Origin: an uncultured Clostridia bacterium
Lineage (GTDB): Bacteria; Bacillota; Clostridia; Oscillospirales; Ruminococcaceae
Assembly (NCBI GenBank): GCA_947631995.1
Contig: CANRNT010000007.1
Coordinates: 1-64,000 of the forward strand
Length of the DNA: 64,000 nt
Reading direction: 5' to 3'
How positions within the stretch are numbered: position 1 is the stretch's first letter; each line of letters starts with the position of its first letter. Below, one piece after another: positions 39,662-49,507 of this stretch. Position numbers and translations under genes: made by a program. A model generated the notes under the pieces. It saw only the letters and a program-made list of their open reading frames with translations, was not told where the DNA came from and did no database searches.

Positions 39662-39935
39662 TAAGACCGATAATTTTTAAATGCCACGACGGAGAGAAGT
39701 AACGGTACATACCGGCTTTCAGAGAGCGCGGAAAAGGTGTGAGCCGCGCAGTAAGGATACCGTGAATAACACTCCCGAGCAGCGAGCTGAAAGGCTGTGC
39801 CGAGTAGGTAAGACGCGACCGCGCGTTATGCGGATAAAGTGACCTTTTTTGGTAACATAGGTGGTACCACGGATAATTTTCCGCCCTATTGCAAGCGTGT
39901 CAGGCGTTTGCATGGGGCGTTGTTTTTTAGCGGCA
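39662..39935 (+). promoter_or_regulatory. T-box leader, Asn-specific, upstream of asnS
   Basis: Stem I AGAG..., specifier GAAT-AAC-ACTCCCGAGCAGC (AAC at 39768-39770), T-box AGGTGGTACCACG at 39859-39871. Confidence 0.93.
39890..39928 (+). terminator. T-box regulated terminator
   Basis: CGCCCTATTGCAAGCG..CGTTTGCATGGGGCG + TTGTTTTTT. Confidence 0.88.
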
Positions 39936-39982
39936 AAAGCAAGATGTGCGCTGCCGTAAATTTTACAGGAGGTTTTTTTGAT

Positions 39983-41353
39983 ATGCAGCATACCGACATT
40001 AAAACTGTTTTTGAGGACAAGAGCCTGACAGGTAACGACGTTACCGTTTGCGGCTGGGTGAGAACGGCGAGAAACTCCAAAAATATGGCGTTTATGGAGA
40101 TAAACGACGGCACAACGCTGAACCATTTGCAGATAGTCATTGATAAGGCGGCAGGCATTGACTTTGAGGAGGCTCTGCACCTCGGCACGGCGGTAAAAGT
40201 AAAGGGCAAGGCCGTGGCTTCCGAGCAAAACGGCGTTGAGATAAATGCGGAGGAGATAAAGGTCATAGGCAAATGCCCCGCCGAGTATCCTTTGCAGAAA
40301 AAACGCCATACTTTGGAGTATTTGCGTACTATGCCACACCTGCGCGGCAGGACGAACACCTTCAACGCCGTGTTCAGAGTGCGCTCGGTCGCGGCTGCTG
40401 CGATACACGAGTATTTCCAGAGCAAAAATTATGTTTACGTCAATACGCCGCTCATCACGGGAAGCGACTGCGAGGGCGCAGGCGAGATGTTTCAGGTAAC
40501 TACGATAGGTTACTCGGATAAGTACAAAAATGCCGAGGAATACTATGCCGACGACTTTTTCGGCAAGCGCGCAGGACTGAGCGTTTCGGGTCAGCTCGAG
40601 GGCGAGGTCGCGGCAATGGCGTTTGGCAAGATTTATACCTTCGGACCGTCGTTCAGAGCCGAGAACAGCAATACTCCCCGCCACGTCGCGGAGTTCTGGC
40701 ACGTTGAACCCGAGATAGCCTTCGCGCAGCTCGGCGAGGTAATAGAAATAGCCGAAGATATGATAAAATTCGTCATCGGCAGGATACTTGAAAAGTGCCC
40801 GAGCGAGATGAAATTCTTCGACCAGAGATTTGAAAACGGTCTGATACAAAAGCTGGAAGACCTTATCTCGCACGATTTTGCGGTGTGCACCTATACCGAG
40901 GCGATAGAGCTTCTGAAAAAGGCTGACGTTGAGTTCGCGTACCCCGTTGAGTGGGGACTCGACCTCCAGACCGAGCATGAAAGGTATATCTGTGAAAAGG
41001 TGTTCGGCAGGGCGGTGTTCGTGACGAATTACCCGAGGGAGATAAAGTCGTTCTATATGAAGCAGAACGACGACGGCAAGACGGTGGCGGCTGTTGACCT
41101 GCTCGTTCCCGGCGTCGGAGAGATAATAGGCGGCAGCGAAAGAGAGGCTGACTACGATAAGCTGGCAGCCGAAATGCAGCGCAGAGGCATGGATATGGCG
41201 CCATACGGCGATTATCTCGATCTGAGAAGGTTCGGCTCGGTGCCGCACGGCGGCTTCGGTCTGGGCTTTGAAAGGCTTATCATGTACGTTACGGGAATGT
41301 CCAATATCAGAGATGTGATACTTTATCCGAGGACTGTCGGAGGAATAAGATAA
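39983..41353 (+). CDS. asnS: Asparagine--tRNA ligase
   Basis: 'VTVCGWVRTARNSKNMAFMEINDGT', 'FRAENSNTPRHVAEFWHVEPEIAF'; start revised to ATG 39983 (AGGAGG SD). Confidence 0.96.
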   Translation: MQHTDIKTVFEDKSLTGNDVTVCGWVRTARNSKNMAFMEINDGTTLNHLQIVIDKAAGIDFEEALHLGTAVKVKGKAVASEQNGVEINAEEIKVIGKCPAEYPLQKKRHTLEYLRTMPHLRGRTNTFNAVFRVRSVAAAAIHEYFQSKNYVYVNTPLITGSDCEGAGEMFQVTTIGYSDKYKNAEEYYADDFFGKRAGLSVSGQLEGEVAAMAFGKIYTFGPSFRAENSNTPRHVAEFWHVEPEIAFAQLGEVIEIAEDMIKFVIGRILEKCPSEMKFFDQRFENGLIQKLEDLISHDFAVCTYTEAIELLKKADVEFAYPVEWGLDLQTEHERYICEKVFGRAVFVTNYPREIKSFYMKQNDDGKTVAAVDLLVPGVGEIIGGSEREADYDKLAAEMQRRGMDMAPYGDYLDLRRFGSVPHGGFGLGFERLIMYVTGMSNIRDVILYPRTVGGIR

Positions 41354-41370
41354 ACGAGAGCTTTAAAATC

Positions 41371-41690
41371 TTGTCAAGAAAGGGAAAGTTTTCGGTCAAG
41401 CTCTTTTTTACAGTTGCTTCGCAACTGCCAAGGCTTGCGGGGCGTGGGGCAGCGCCCCACAAGCACGCCGTGCGCTCCGAAAAAGGTGAATTGAAAAACA
41501 ATCCGGTGGATTGTTTTTCAAGAGGAAAATCCCTGCAAGAGAGGGATTTTCCTTTGAGAAGATATCGCTCTCTTTCCGCGTTCCAGAATGGAACGCCACG
41601 CTATATGTAAAGTTCTGATCACTTACCTTGCGATACAACTGTTTTTAATCGCAGCTATGTTAAGATAGCTGGAAGAATATTCTACCAACC
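41371..41690 (+). repeat. Multi-hairpin dispersed element, copy B
   Basis: Reverse-complement match to 15721-16058; same hairpin series and identical loop sequences. Confidence 0.85.
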
Positions 41691-41835
41691 GTGTGTAGAG
41701 CGGTATGTTGTAAGGGCATTTGTGATTATTGTGGAGCAATAGTGCAAAATGTTAACAAGTCTATTGCGTGCTTGCGTGCGCAATTGCTTTAATAAACATA
41801 GTCAACCAAATTATGACCAAAAGGAGAAATGTATT

Positions 41836-42843
41836 ATGGAAATGCTGTATTTACCTAAGAGCTACACATCGGCTCTGTCGCTGCGCGAAACGCAGCACGC
41901 TATCAAGTACATAAAGGACATTTTTCAGCAGGCTCTGTCCTTTGCGCTGACGCTTGACAGAGTATCGGCGCCGCTGATAGTAAAGAAAGACAGCGGAATA
42001 AACGACGACCTCAACGGTATCGAGAGAAAGGTAGACTTTGATATCAGGGAGATAGCGGAGGAAGCCGAGATAGTGCAGTCGCTTGCCAAGTGGAAGAGAA
42101 TGGCGCTTTATCGCTACGGTTATACCGCAGGCGAGGGAATATATGCGGATATGAACGCCGTCCGCCGCGACGATATGACCGATAATATACATTCGATATT
42201 TGTCGACCAATGGGATTGGGAGAAAGTCATAACGCGCGAGGACAGGAATGTCGAATACCTCAAAGAGACCGTAAAAAGCATAGTAAAAGCGATAACGTAT
42301 ACCAAGCGCAAGCTGTCAATGCGTTATCCTATGCTGAAAGCTCAAATGTGCGGCGAGCCGTTTTTTATAACCACTCAGCAGTTGGAGGATATGTATCCCG
42401 ACAAAGCCCCGAGAGAGAGGGAAAGCCTTATAGCCAAGGAGCACGGCTGTGTTTTCATTATGCAGATAGGCGGAAAGCTCAGATCAGGCAAAAAACATGA
42501 CGGCAGAGCGCCCGATTACGACGATTGGCAGCTCAACGGCGACCTCATCTTCTGGGACGAGGTCCTCAACACCTCTTTGGAGATATCGTCAATGGGTATA
42601 CGCGTCGACGAGAAGTCGCTGGTAATGCAGCTTGATCAGTGCGGCAACAGCGACAGACTGAAATATGACTACCACCGAAAGATCGTCGAGGGCGTGCTGC
42701 CGCTCACTATCGGAGGCGGTATAGGACAGTCAAGACTGTGTATGCTCCTGCTGGAGAAAGCGCATATCGGCGAGGTGCAGGCGTCCGTCTGGAGCAAAGA
42801 AATGTTAAAGCAATGCGAGGAAAACGGCATAACGCTTCTTTAA
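41836..42843 (+). CDS. asnA: Aspartate--ammonia ligase (ammonia-dependent asparagine synthetase A)
   Basis: 'RETQHAIKYIKDIFQQ', 'DINSIFVDQWDWEKVI'-like motif, 'LTIGGGIGQSRLCMLLLEKAHIGEVQ'; start revised to ATG 41836. Confidence 0.95.
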   Translation: MEMLYLPKSYTSALSLRETQHAIKYIKDIFQQALSFALTLDRVSAPLIVKKDSGINDDLNGIERKVDFDIREIAEEAEIVQSLAKWKRMALYRYGYTAGEGIYADMNAVRRDDMTDNIHSIFVDQWDWEKVITREDRNVEYLKETVKSIVKAITYTKRKLSMRYPMLKAQMCGEPFFITTQQLEDMYPDKAPRERESLIAKEHGCVFIMQIGGKLRSGKKHDGRAPDYDDWQLNGDLIFWDEVLNTSLEISSMGIRVDEKSLVMQLDQCGNSDRLKYDYHRKIVEGVLPLTIGGGIGQSRLCMLLLEKAHIGEVQASVWSKEMLKQCEENGITLL

Positions 42844-42866
42844 ATATCATAAATATATCACATACA

Positions 42867-42896
42867 AAAAGGACATTCTTTTCAGAATGTCCTTTT
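42867..42896. terminator. Bidirectional terminator between asnA and SGNH lipoprotein
   Basis: AAAAGGACATTCT-tttc-AGAATGTCCTTTT. Confidence 0.9.
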
Positions 42897-42910
42897 GCGT
42901 TGTTCGTGTG

Positions 42911-43789
42911 TTATTCGGCGGGAACTTCGCCCTCTGTCGGAAGCTCCTCGTCCGTTTCAAGATCTGAGAGATACGGGTGTATCTGCATATTTACAAGATG
43001 TTTCTCTACTGCCTTGTATGCGTCTGCGGTAAGGTGCAGACCGTCGCCCGAATCGTATTCGCTCTTCAGATGACCGTTGCTGTCGCCGAGCACGCTGGTG
43101 ATGTTGAAGAAGTATACCCTGTTGTTGCCAATACCGTCTATCATCTCTGCCAGAGCCGCATTAAAATCGTATACCGTTCCGAAAGAAAGCGTCTTGTCAT
43201 ACTGTTCGCTCACCGGCGCGATAGATATAACTCCAACATACGCCATAGGTGAGGCATGGAAGATCTCGTTGATAAGATCTTTGTACCTCATGGCAAAGGT
43301 CTTGGGGTCGTAATTGTTCAGATCGTTCGGACCTATCCATATGTAAACGTACTTGCGATCGGTTTTGTAAAGAGCGTCGGGAAGCGAAAGCTGCTCGCCG
43401 TTTACGTCCCAGCTCGTCTGTGCTATGTCGTCAACGTGCGCGTTGTTCTCGGCATATACCTGCGACGCCTGTATGTTGTCGCCGTATACCGAAAGACCCG
43501 AGCATAACGCCTCTCCGATGAACGCCGTCTTGCTTAGATAATCGGGGTCGTCCTCCTTGGTGATGAGGGGATCGGAGTTGGGGTCTTGCAGCGGCTGATC
43601 GCTTATTGGACCGTCGGTACTGCTCGAAGAGCTGTCCGTTTCCGAGCTTTCAGGCGAGGACGATGATATTTCAGCCTGCGAGCTTGAAGATGTATCAAAG
43701 CTGCGGTATTCTATGGATTCACAGCCCGCAAATGAGATCATACACATAGCCGCAGCCGCCACCGCGGCGATTTTTTTAGCAGTTAACAT
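42911..43789 (-). CDS. SGNH/GDSL-type hydrolase lipoprotein
   Basis: Signal peptide with lipobox-like SFAGC; 'FIGEALCSGLSVYG', 'IWIGPNDLNNYD', 'SGDGLHLTADAYK'. Confidence 0.8.
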   Translation of the reverse strand: MLTAKKIAAVAAAAMCMISFAGCESIEYRSFDTSSSSQAEISSSSPESSETDSSSSSTDGPISDQPLQDPNSDPLITKEDDPDYLSKTAFIGEALCSGLSVYGDNIQASQVYAENNAHVDDIAQTSWDVNGEQLSLPDALYKTDRKYVYIWIGPNDLNNYDPKTFAMRYKDLINEIFHASPMAYVGVISIAPVSEQYDKTLSFGTVYDFNAALAEMIDGIGNNRVYFFNITSVLGDSNGHLKSEYDSGDGLHLTADAYKAVEKHLVNMQIHPYLSDLETDEELPTEGEVPAE

Positions 43790-43948
43790 ATTGAACTTCC
43801 TTTCCTTGTCCGTGCGCTTTCAGCGCTTCTCTTTTTTCTTCTGATTATAATTATACATACTTTTTGAGAAAAATCAATAGTTTTACGCTATCCGACGGCA
43901 AATATTTTTTTCAGCCGCGTGTTCCGACGGTATTTTCCCGCGGTATTA

Positions 43949-44782
43949 TCACCATATCGACATTATTTCTTCCGTCGTAAGACCGCGGTGAAGAGCGAGG
44001 TCAAGCGCAAGAGCGATGAGAGAGGAAGTCCTTTCTGTCAGGGTGTCAATGCTTCGCGGCGTTATGAACATACCTTTATATAAAGGGTCGTCGGAAAGCA
44101 CCTGCGCGTCCATAACGGTAGGAACACCTATCGCCACCGTAGGCACGCCCATAGTCTCGGCGGAAAATTCGGCGCGCGCATTTTCAACGCCGCTGCCCGG
44201 AGATATGCCCGTGTCGCAAAGCTGTATGCAGTTTCCCAGACTTTCGTATTCACAGCAGGCAAGCGCGTCAATAACTATCATAATATCGGGCTTTATCCTG
44301 TCCGATACCGATTTAGCCACCTCCGCGGCTTCAAGACCCGTCTGCCCCATAACTCCCGTCGCCAGCACCGATACCTCCGCCATGCCGCTTGTGTCAACAT
44401 CTTTAGCCAGACGGTGAAGGTGCCTTGTCGCAATTACCTTGTCCGCAACCGCAGGGCCGAGCCTGTCAGGCGTGATGTTCCTGTTTCCCAGACCTATCAC
44501 AAGAGCCGAGCTGAAATTTCCGCATACAAATAGTATTTCTTCGGCGATAGCTTCGGCTCTTTCGTTGAACTCCTGCGGCGTCGACTGAAGCGAGAATTTC
44601 TCCGATGTGATAGTGACGTATTCTCCTCTCGGCTTGCCGAGCACGCGTGAAGCTTCCTCGGTCTCAACGCGTATCCTCGATATGTCAAGACCGTTTTTTG
44701 AAAATTCCGTGCGGCATATACCGCCCGTGTTTTTTGATATGCGCTTTGCGCTTTCATGCGCGAGGTCTGTCCTTATGGGCAT
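43949..44782 (-). CDS. gpr: Germination (spore) protease GPR
   Basis: RTDLAHE, 'VIGLGNRNITPDRLGPAV', 'GVMGQTGLEAAE', 'DTGISPGSGVENAR', 'VPTVAIGVPTVMDA'. Confidence 0.93.
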   Translation of the reverse strand: MPIRTDLAHESAKRISKNTGGICRTEFSKNGLDISRIRVETEEASRVLGKPRGEYVTITSEKFSLQSTPQEFNERAEAIAEEILFVCGNFSSALVIGLGNRNITPDRLGPAVADKVIATRHLHRLAKDVDTSGMAEVSVLATGVMGQTGLEAAEVAKSVSDRIKPDIMIVIDALACCEYESLGNCIQLCDTGISPGSGVENARAEFSAETMGVPTVAIGVPTVMDAQVLSDDPLYKGMFITPRSIDTLTERTSSLIALALDLALHRGLTTEEIMSIW

Positions 44783-44854
44783 AAAAAAGTCTCCTTTAGT
44801 AGAATATCCACAATTATCAGCGATTTTTTAATGAAGATTTTTTGCAAAAAGTAC

Positions 44855-44883
44855 TTGAAAAATTTTTCAATATGTGTTATGAT
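44855..44883 (+). promoter_or_regulatory. Predicted sigma-A promoter for rpsT
   Basis: TTGAAA-17 nt-TATGAT. Confidence 0.6.
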
Positions 44884-44995
44884 AAATATGCTTATCGTGT
44901 ATGTGTTATTGCATTTCCCTCTCAGTATGCAGATAGCATTTGCAAATGAGTGAAGTATATAATATATAGGAAAAGCTTACAGGAGGTGTAACGAA

Positions 44996-45259
44996 GTGCC
45001 GAATATCAAGTCTGCAAAGAAAAGAACTCTGGTCATCGAAAAAAAGACCCTGAGAAACAAAATGATCAATTCTGACCTCAAGACCGCCGTTAAGAAGGCA
45101 GATGCGGCTATCGCCGAAAATGCCGACAACAAGAACGACGTCGTAAAGGTAGCTATCAAGAAGATAGATATGGCTTGCTCGAAGGGTATCCTTCACAAGA
45201 ACACAGCCGCTCATAAGAAGTCTAAGCTCATGAAGAGATTAGCTCAGAGCAATGGCTGA
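44996..45259 (+). CDS. rpsT: 30S ribosomal protein S20
   Basis: 'MPNIKSAKKRTLVIEKKTLRNKM'; GTG start after ACAGGAGGTG. Confidence 0.95.
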   Translation: MPNIKSAKKRTLVIEKKTLRNKMINSDLKTAVKKADAAIAENADNKNDVVKVAIKKIDMACSKGILHKNTAAHKKSKLMKRLAQSNG

Positions 45260-45277
45260 TAGTATTATGTACAACAG

Positions 45278-45309
45278 CGCCGACGAATAACCCGCGTCGG
45301 CGTTTTTTT
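45278..45309 (+). terminator. Rho-independent terminator after rpsT
   Basis: CGCCGACG..CGTCGGCG + T7. Confidence 0.88.
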
Positions 45310-45535
45310 GCCCGAAAATATCGACGCAGCGTTTGTCAATGCCCCATATATTGTGGACAAGCAGAGCAGGACACACAATTGTGTGCAAACTGCACAAAAA
45401 CTTGGTAAAAATTCTGCGAAAGTTCTACTGCAAGGCGATGAAAAAATGCTTGAAATATCGGACGGGAAATGTTAAAATATTATTTGCGTGACTGCAATGT
45501 CTGCGGCTGTTATTATTGTATCATACTATATATAA

Positions 45536-45880
45536 TATAATACGGCAGGCGGACAAGATATGCGATGAAGCGGGAGGTGGCCGACCTTTGAGTCGGGGAA
45601 TTTCCGTGGAGTATGTCCGATTTTAAATTGGGCGGCCGAAATATTTACACATAAAAGGCAAAAGTACATCTTGCGATCGCGGCAATGCCGCCTTGTGCCA
45701 GAGCCGGGCTTTATGTGTGCGTTATGTAAGCCCCGAAAACAATTCACGGTTTTCGGATATTTTTTTGGCTTACAAGCGAAACACTTGGAGTAGTGTAAAA
45801 GATTTCAAAGGGTTTTCGAGCCTTTAGTAAATGGTCTTGCCCCCAAAAAAGTCATCAAAATTTTTAAGGAGGCGAATTAA
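45536..45880 (+). promoter_or_regulatory. Long structured leader of S10 ribosomal operon
   Basis: CGGACA/TGTCCG domain (45550-45619), ACACATAAA/TTTATGTGT domain (45647-45718), terminator-like hairpin (45733-45766) inside GTAAGCC/GGCTTAC. Confidence 0.7.
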
Positions 45881-46195
45881 ATGGCAGTCAACGAAAAGAT
45901 AAGGATCAGGATCAAGGGTTACGAGCACGCGGTAGTAGATACTGCGGCGGGAAAGATCGTTGATGCGGTCAAGCGCTCGGGCGCAAAGGTGAGCGGACCT
46001 ATACCGCTGCCTACGGACAAGGAGATAGTTACTATACTCCGTGCTGTCCATAAGGATAAGGACAGCAGAGAACAGTTTGAGCTCAGAACTCATAAAAGAC
46101 TTATCGACGTTCTGAGACCTACAAACGAGACCATGACGGCTCTTCAGAGCCTCGAGCTTCCTGCAGGTGTTGAGATCGTAATGGAGATCAAGTAA
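45881..46195 (+). CDS. rpsJ: 30S ribosomal protein S10
   Basis: Sequence and operon position. Confidence 0.97.
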   Translation: MAVNEKIRIRIKGYEHAVVDTAAGKIVDAVKRSGAKVSGPIPLPTDKEIVTILRAVHKDKDSREQFELRTHKRLIDVLRPTNETMTALQSLELPAGVEIVMEIK

Positions 46196-46290
46196 TCTCC
46201 TAAAGAGATCGGATAAGCGATCTCTCAACGTTCTTACAGCAGGTCATGTCGGATATGTCCGACCAATAACCTAATTAGGAGGAAAAGAAA

Positions 46291-46926
46291 ATGCAAAAAG
46301 GGATAATCGGAAAGAAGATCGGTATGACGCAGATCTTCGACGAAGCGGGAAAATTCATTCCCGTAACAGTTATCGAGGCCGGTCCTTGTGTAGTAGTACA
46401 GAAGAAAACGGCTGAGAACGACGGATACGACGCAGTACAATTGGGCTTCGGCGAGATCCGTTCAAAGAATGTGACAAAGCCCCTTCAGGGACACTTCAAG
46501 AAGGCAGACGTCGCAATGAAGAGAACTCTCAAGGAGTTCAGACTTGAGGATACTGCTTCACTTAACGTCGGCGACATAATCAAGGCTGACACATTCGCGG
46601 AGGGCGACATAGTTGACGTTAGCGGCACAAGCAAAGGTAAAGGCTTTGCAGGCACTATAAAGCGTCACAACAACCACAGACTGAAAGAAACACACGGTTC
46701 GGGCCCTGTTGTAAGACAGGCAGGCTCAATGGGCGCTTGCTCTACGCCTTCGAGAATATATAAGGGCAAGGGTATGCCGGGCCATATGGGCGCCGAAAAG
46801 GTGACCGTTCAGAATCTGACGGTCGTTAAGGTAGACGCAGAAAACAATCTTATCGCTGTAAAGGGCGCAGTACCCGGACCTAACGGCTCGGTAGTTACTA
46901 TTGCCGACTGCGTTAAGAAGGCTTAG
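46291..46926 (+). CDS. rplC: 50S ribosomal protein L3
   Basis: '[30 protein letters not shown]'. Confidence 0.97.
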   Translation: MQKGIIGKKIGMTQIFDEAGKFIPVTVIEAGPCVVVQKKTAENDGYDAVQLGFGEIRSKNVTKPLQGHFKKADVAMKRTLKEFRLEDTASLNVGDIIKADTFAEGDIVDVSGTSKGKGFAGTIKRHNNHRLKETHGSGPVVRQAGSMGACSTPSRIYKGKGMPGHMGAEKVTVQNLTVVKVDAENNLIAVKGAVPGPNGSVVTIADCVKKA

Positions 46927-46943
46927 TGGAAGGAGGAGTTATA

Positions 46944-47567
46944 ATGCCAAACGTTTCAGTATTTGATATGACAGGCAAAAAGGTCGCTGACACTGAGCTT
47001 AGCGACGCCGTTTTCGGTATTGCTCCGAATGTAACGGCTATGCACGCTGCGGTAGTAAATTATCTCGCCAATCAGAGACAGGGCACACAGTCAACGCTTA
47101 CCCGTACAGAAGTATCGGGCGGCGGAAGAAAGCCTTGGAGACAGAAGGACACAGGCCGCGCAAGACAAGGTTCTACAAGAGCTCCCCAGTGGACACACGG
47201 AGGCGTTGCTCTCGGTCCCAAACCCAGAAGTTACAGATACGCTCTCAATAAGAAGCTCAAGAGATTGGCAATGAAGTCTGCGCTCTCCACAAAGGTGATA
47301 GACGACAATATCGTTGTTCTCGACGAGCTGAAGCTCGATGAGTATAAGACAAAGACCGTCGTAAATATGCTCGGCGCACTCGGCGTTGAGGGCAAGGCTC
47401 TTATAGTAATGCCGGAGGTCGACAGCAAGGTCATCAAGAGCGCAAGCAATATCCCCGGCGTAAAAACAACGCTGGTAAATACTCTGAACGTGTACGACAT
47501 ACTCAACTATGACAAGTTCATCGTTGTAAAAGATGCCGTTGCAAAGATCGAGGAGGTATATGCGTAA
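46944..47567 (+). CDS. rplD: 50S ribosomal protein L4
   Basis: '[31 protein letters not shown]'; start revised to ATG 46944. Confidence 0.97.
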   Translation: MPNVSVFDMTGKKVADTELSDAVFGIAPNVTAMHAAVVNYLANQRQGTQSTLTRTEVSGGGRKPWRQKDTGRARQGSTRAPQWTHGGVALGPKPRSYRYALNKKLKRLAMKSALSTKVIDDNIVVLDELKLDEYKTKTVVNMLGALGVEGKALIVMPEVDSKVIKSASNIPGVKTTLVNTLNVYDILNYDKFIVVKDAVAKIEEVYA

Positions 47568-47863
47568 TGGAAAAGACCGCACAGAGCATTGTTATAAGAC
47601 CTATAATTACTGAGGCTTCGATAGACAACCTGCAAATGCGCAAGTATACCTTCGAGGTAGCTAAGGACGCCAATAAGACCGAGATAGCAAAGGCTGTCGA
47701 GGAGTTGTTCGGCGTTAAGGTAGAAAAGGTAAATACGCTCAATATGAACGGAAAGAAAAGAAGAATGGGCAGATACGAGGGCAAGACACCCGATTGGAAG
47801 AAAGCCGTCGTAACTCTCAAAGAGGGCGAAAAGACTATCGAGTTCTTCGATAACCTTATATAA
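47567..47863 (+). CDS. rplW: 50S ribosomal protein L23
   Basis: 'VIRPIITEASIDNLQMRKYTFEVAKDANKTEI'. Confidence 0.96.
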   Translation: MEKTAQSIVIRPIITEASIDNLQMRKYTFEVAKDANKTEIAKAVEELFGVKVEKVNTLNMNGKKRRMGRYEGKTPDWKKAVVTLKEGEKTIEFFDNLI

Positions 47864-47998
47864 TAACGTCCGCGTAAAATGATATCCGCACAGGAAATGA
47901 GCGGAAGCTCCGTGTAATAGCGGAGCGTATGTATGGGAGCGACTTCGCGGGCTGCGAAGCAACGTTCTCGCAAAACTTCAGAAGGAGTGAAATAACAC

Positions 47999-48832
47999 AT
48001 GGCTATAAAAAGCTATAAGCCTACAACGGCGGGCAGAAGAGGTATGACAGTTACCGATTACAGCTGCCTGTCTAAGGTAAAGCCGGAGAAGAGCCTGCTG
48101 GAGCCTTTGAAAAAGACTTCGGGCAGAAACAGCTACGGCAGGATAACCGTTCGTCATCACGGCGGCGGAAACAGAAAGAAGTACCGCGTTATCGACTTCA
48201 AGAGAAATAAAACAGGTATGAACGCTACAGTCCAGACCATAGAGTACGATCCCAACAGATCGGCATTCATCGCTCTTGTAAAGTATGAGGACGGAGAGAA
48301 AAGATATATCATCGCACCTAACGGACTTGCCGTAGGCGATGTTGTAAGATCGGGAGCAGATGCTGATATCAAACCCGGCAACGCCCTCGCGCTCGCAAAT
48401 ATCCCCGTTGGTACTTTTATCCACAATATCGAGCTTTATCCCGGTAAGGGCGCACAGCTCGTAAGAAGCGCCGGAAATATGGCGCAGCTCATGGGCAAGG
48501 AGGATAATTACGCATTGGTAAGACTTCCTTCGGGCGAAATGAGAAAAATAGCGATCAACTGCATGGCGTCTATCGGACAGGTAGGCAATATCGATCACGA
48601 GAACGTGAACGTCGGCAAGGCAGGTAAGACCCGCCATATGGGTATAAGACCGACCGTAAGAGGATCGGTAATGAACCCGAACGACCACCCGCACGGCGGT
48701 GGTGAAGGTAAGTCGCCTGTTGGCCGTCCTTCACCTGTAACGCCTTGGGGCAAGCCGACAATGGGCTATAAGACAAGAGCTAAGCATAACCGCTCTGACA
48801 AGTTCATCGTAAAGCGCCGCAACGGCAAGTGA
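47999..48832 (+). CDS. rplB: 50S ribosomal protein L2
   Basis: '[28 protein letters not shown]'. Confidence 0.98.
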   Translation: MAIKSYKPTTAGRRGMTVTDYSCLSKVKPEKSLLEPLKKTSGRNSYGRITVRHHGGGNRKKYRVIDFKRNKTGMNATVQTIEYDPNRSAFIALVKYEDGEKRYIIAPNGLAVGDVVRSGADADIKPGNALALANIPVGTFIHNIELYPGKGAQLVRSAGNMAQLMGKEDNYALVRLPSGEMRKIAINCMASIGQVGNIDHENVNVGKAGKTRHMGIRPTVRGSVMNPNDHPHGGGEGKSPVGRPSPVTPWGKPTMGYKTRAKHNRSDKFIVKRRNGK

Positions 48833-48852
48833 TCTGAAAGGAGGCAGTTGTA

Positions 48853-49134
48853 ATGAGTAGAAGTGTCAAGAAAGGACCTTACGTTCAGGAAGTCCTTTTG
48901 AAAAGAGTAAAAGCCATGAATGAGACAGGAGAGAAGAAAGTGCTCAAGACATGGAGCCGCTCCTCAACGATATTCCCCGACTTTGTAGGTCATACGTTCG
49001 CAGTTCACAACGGTCAGAAGCATATCCCTGTGTATGTTACGGAGGATATGATCGGTCATAAGCTGGGCGAGTTCGCGCCGACAAGGACCTTTAAAGGTCA
49101 TGCGGGATCAAAGGTCTCAAACAACGGTAAATAG
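48853..49134 (+). CDS. rpsS: 30S ribosomal protein S19
   Basis: '[19 protein letters not shown]'. Confidence 0.97.
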   Translation: MSRSVKKGPYVQEVLLKRVKAMNETGEKKVLKTWSRSSTIFPDFVGHTFAVHNGQKHIPVYVTEDMIGHKLGEFAPTRTFKGHAGSKVSNNGK

Positions 49135-49152
49135 CAGAAAGGAGGAGTTCAA

Positions 49153-49488
49153 ATGGAAGCAAGGGCAATATTGAAAAATGCCAGGATAGCTCCGAGAAAG
49201 GTACAGATAGTGCTCGACCTTATCAGAGGTAAGGATATCGATGTCGCTACGGCGATAGTCAGAAATACACCTAAGGCTGCCAGCGAATACTTGGAAAAGC
49301 TTCTGAAGTCCGCCGCTGCTAATGCAGAAAACAATCACAACATGGATAAGAACAGACTCTATGTTGCAGAGTGTTATGTAAGTCCGGGACCGATAATGAA
49401 GAGATTTATGCCAAGAGCTCGAGGCAGAGCAGACAGAATTCTTAAGAGAACATCTCATATAACGGTAGTTCTCAAAGAGAAGGATTAA
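49153..49488 (+). CDS. rplV: 50S ribosomal protein L22
   Basis: '[24 protein letters not shown]'. Confidence 0.97.
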   Translation: MEARAILKNARIAPRKVQIVLDLIRGKDIDVATAIVRNTPKAASEYLEKLLKSAAANAENNHNMDKNRLYVAECYVSPGPIMKRFMPRARGRADRILKRTSHITVVLKEKD

Positions 49489-49507
49489 GCTAGAGGAGGT
49501 AAACTGA

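Noticed and set aside
39719-41248. 509-aa minus-strand ORF
   Set aside because: Fully antisense to asnS and its T-box leader; no RBS or recognisable domain; shadow ORF
45345-45362. DnaA-box-like TTGTGGACAA near rpsT
   Set aside because: Single imperfect match with no cluster or dnaA/dnaN context
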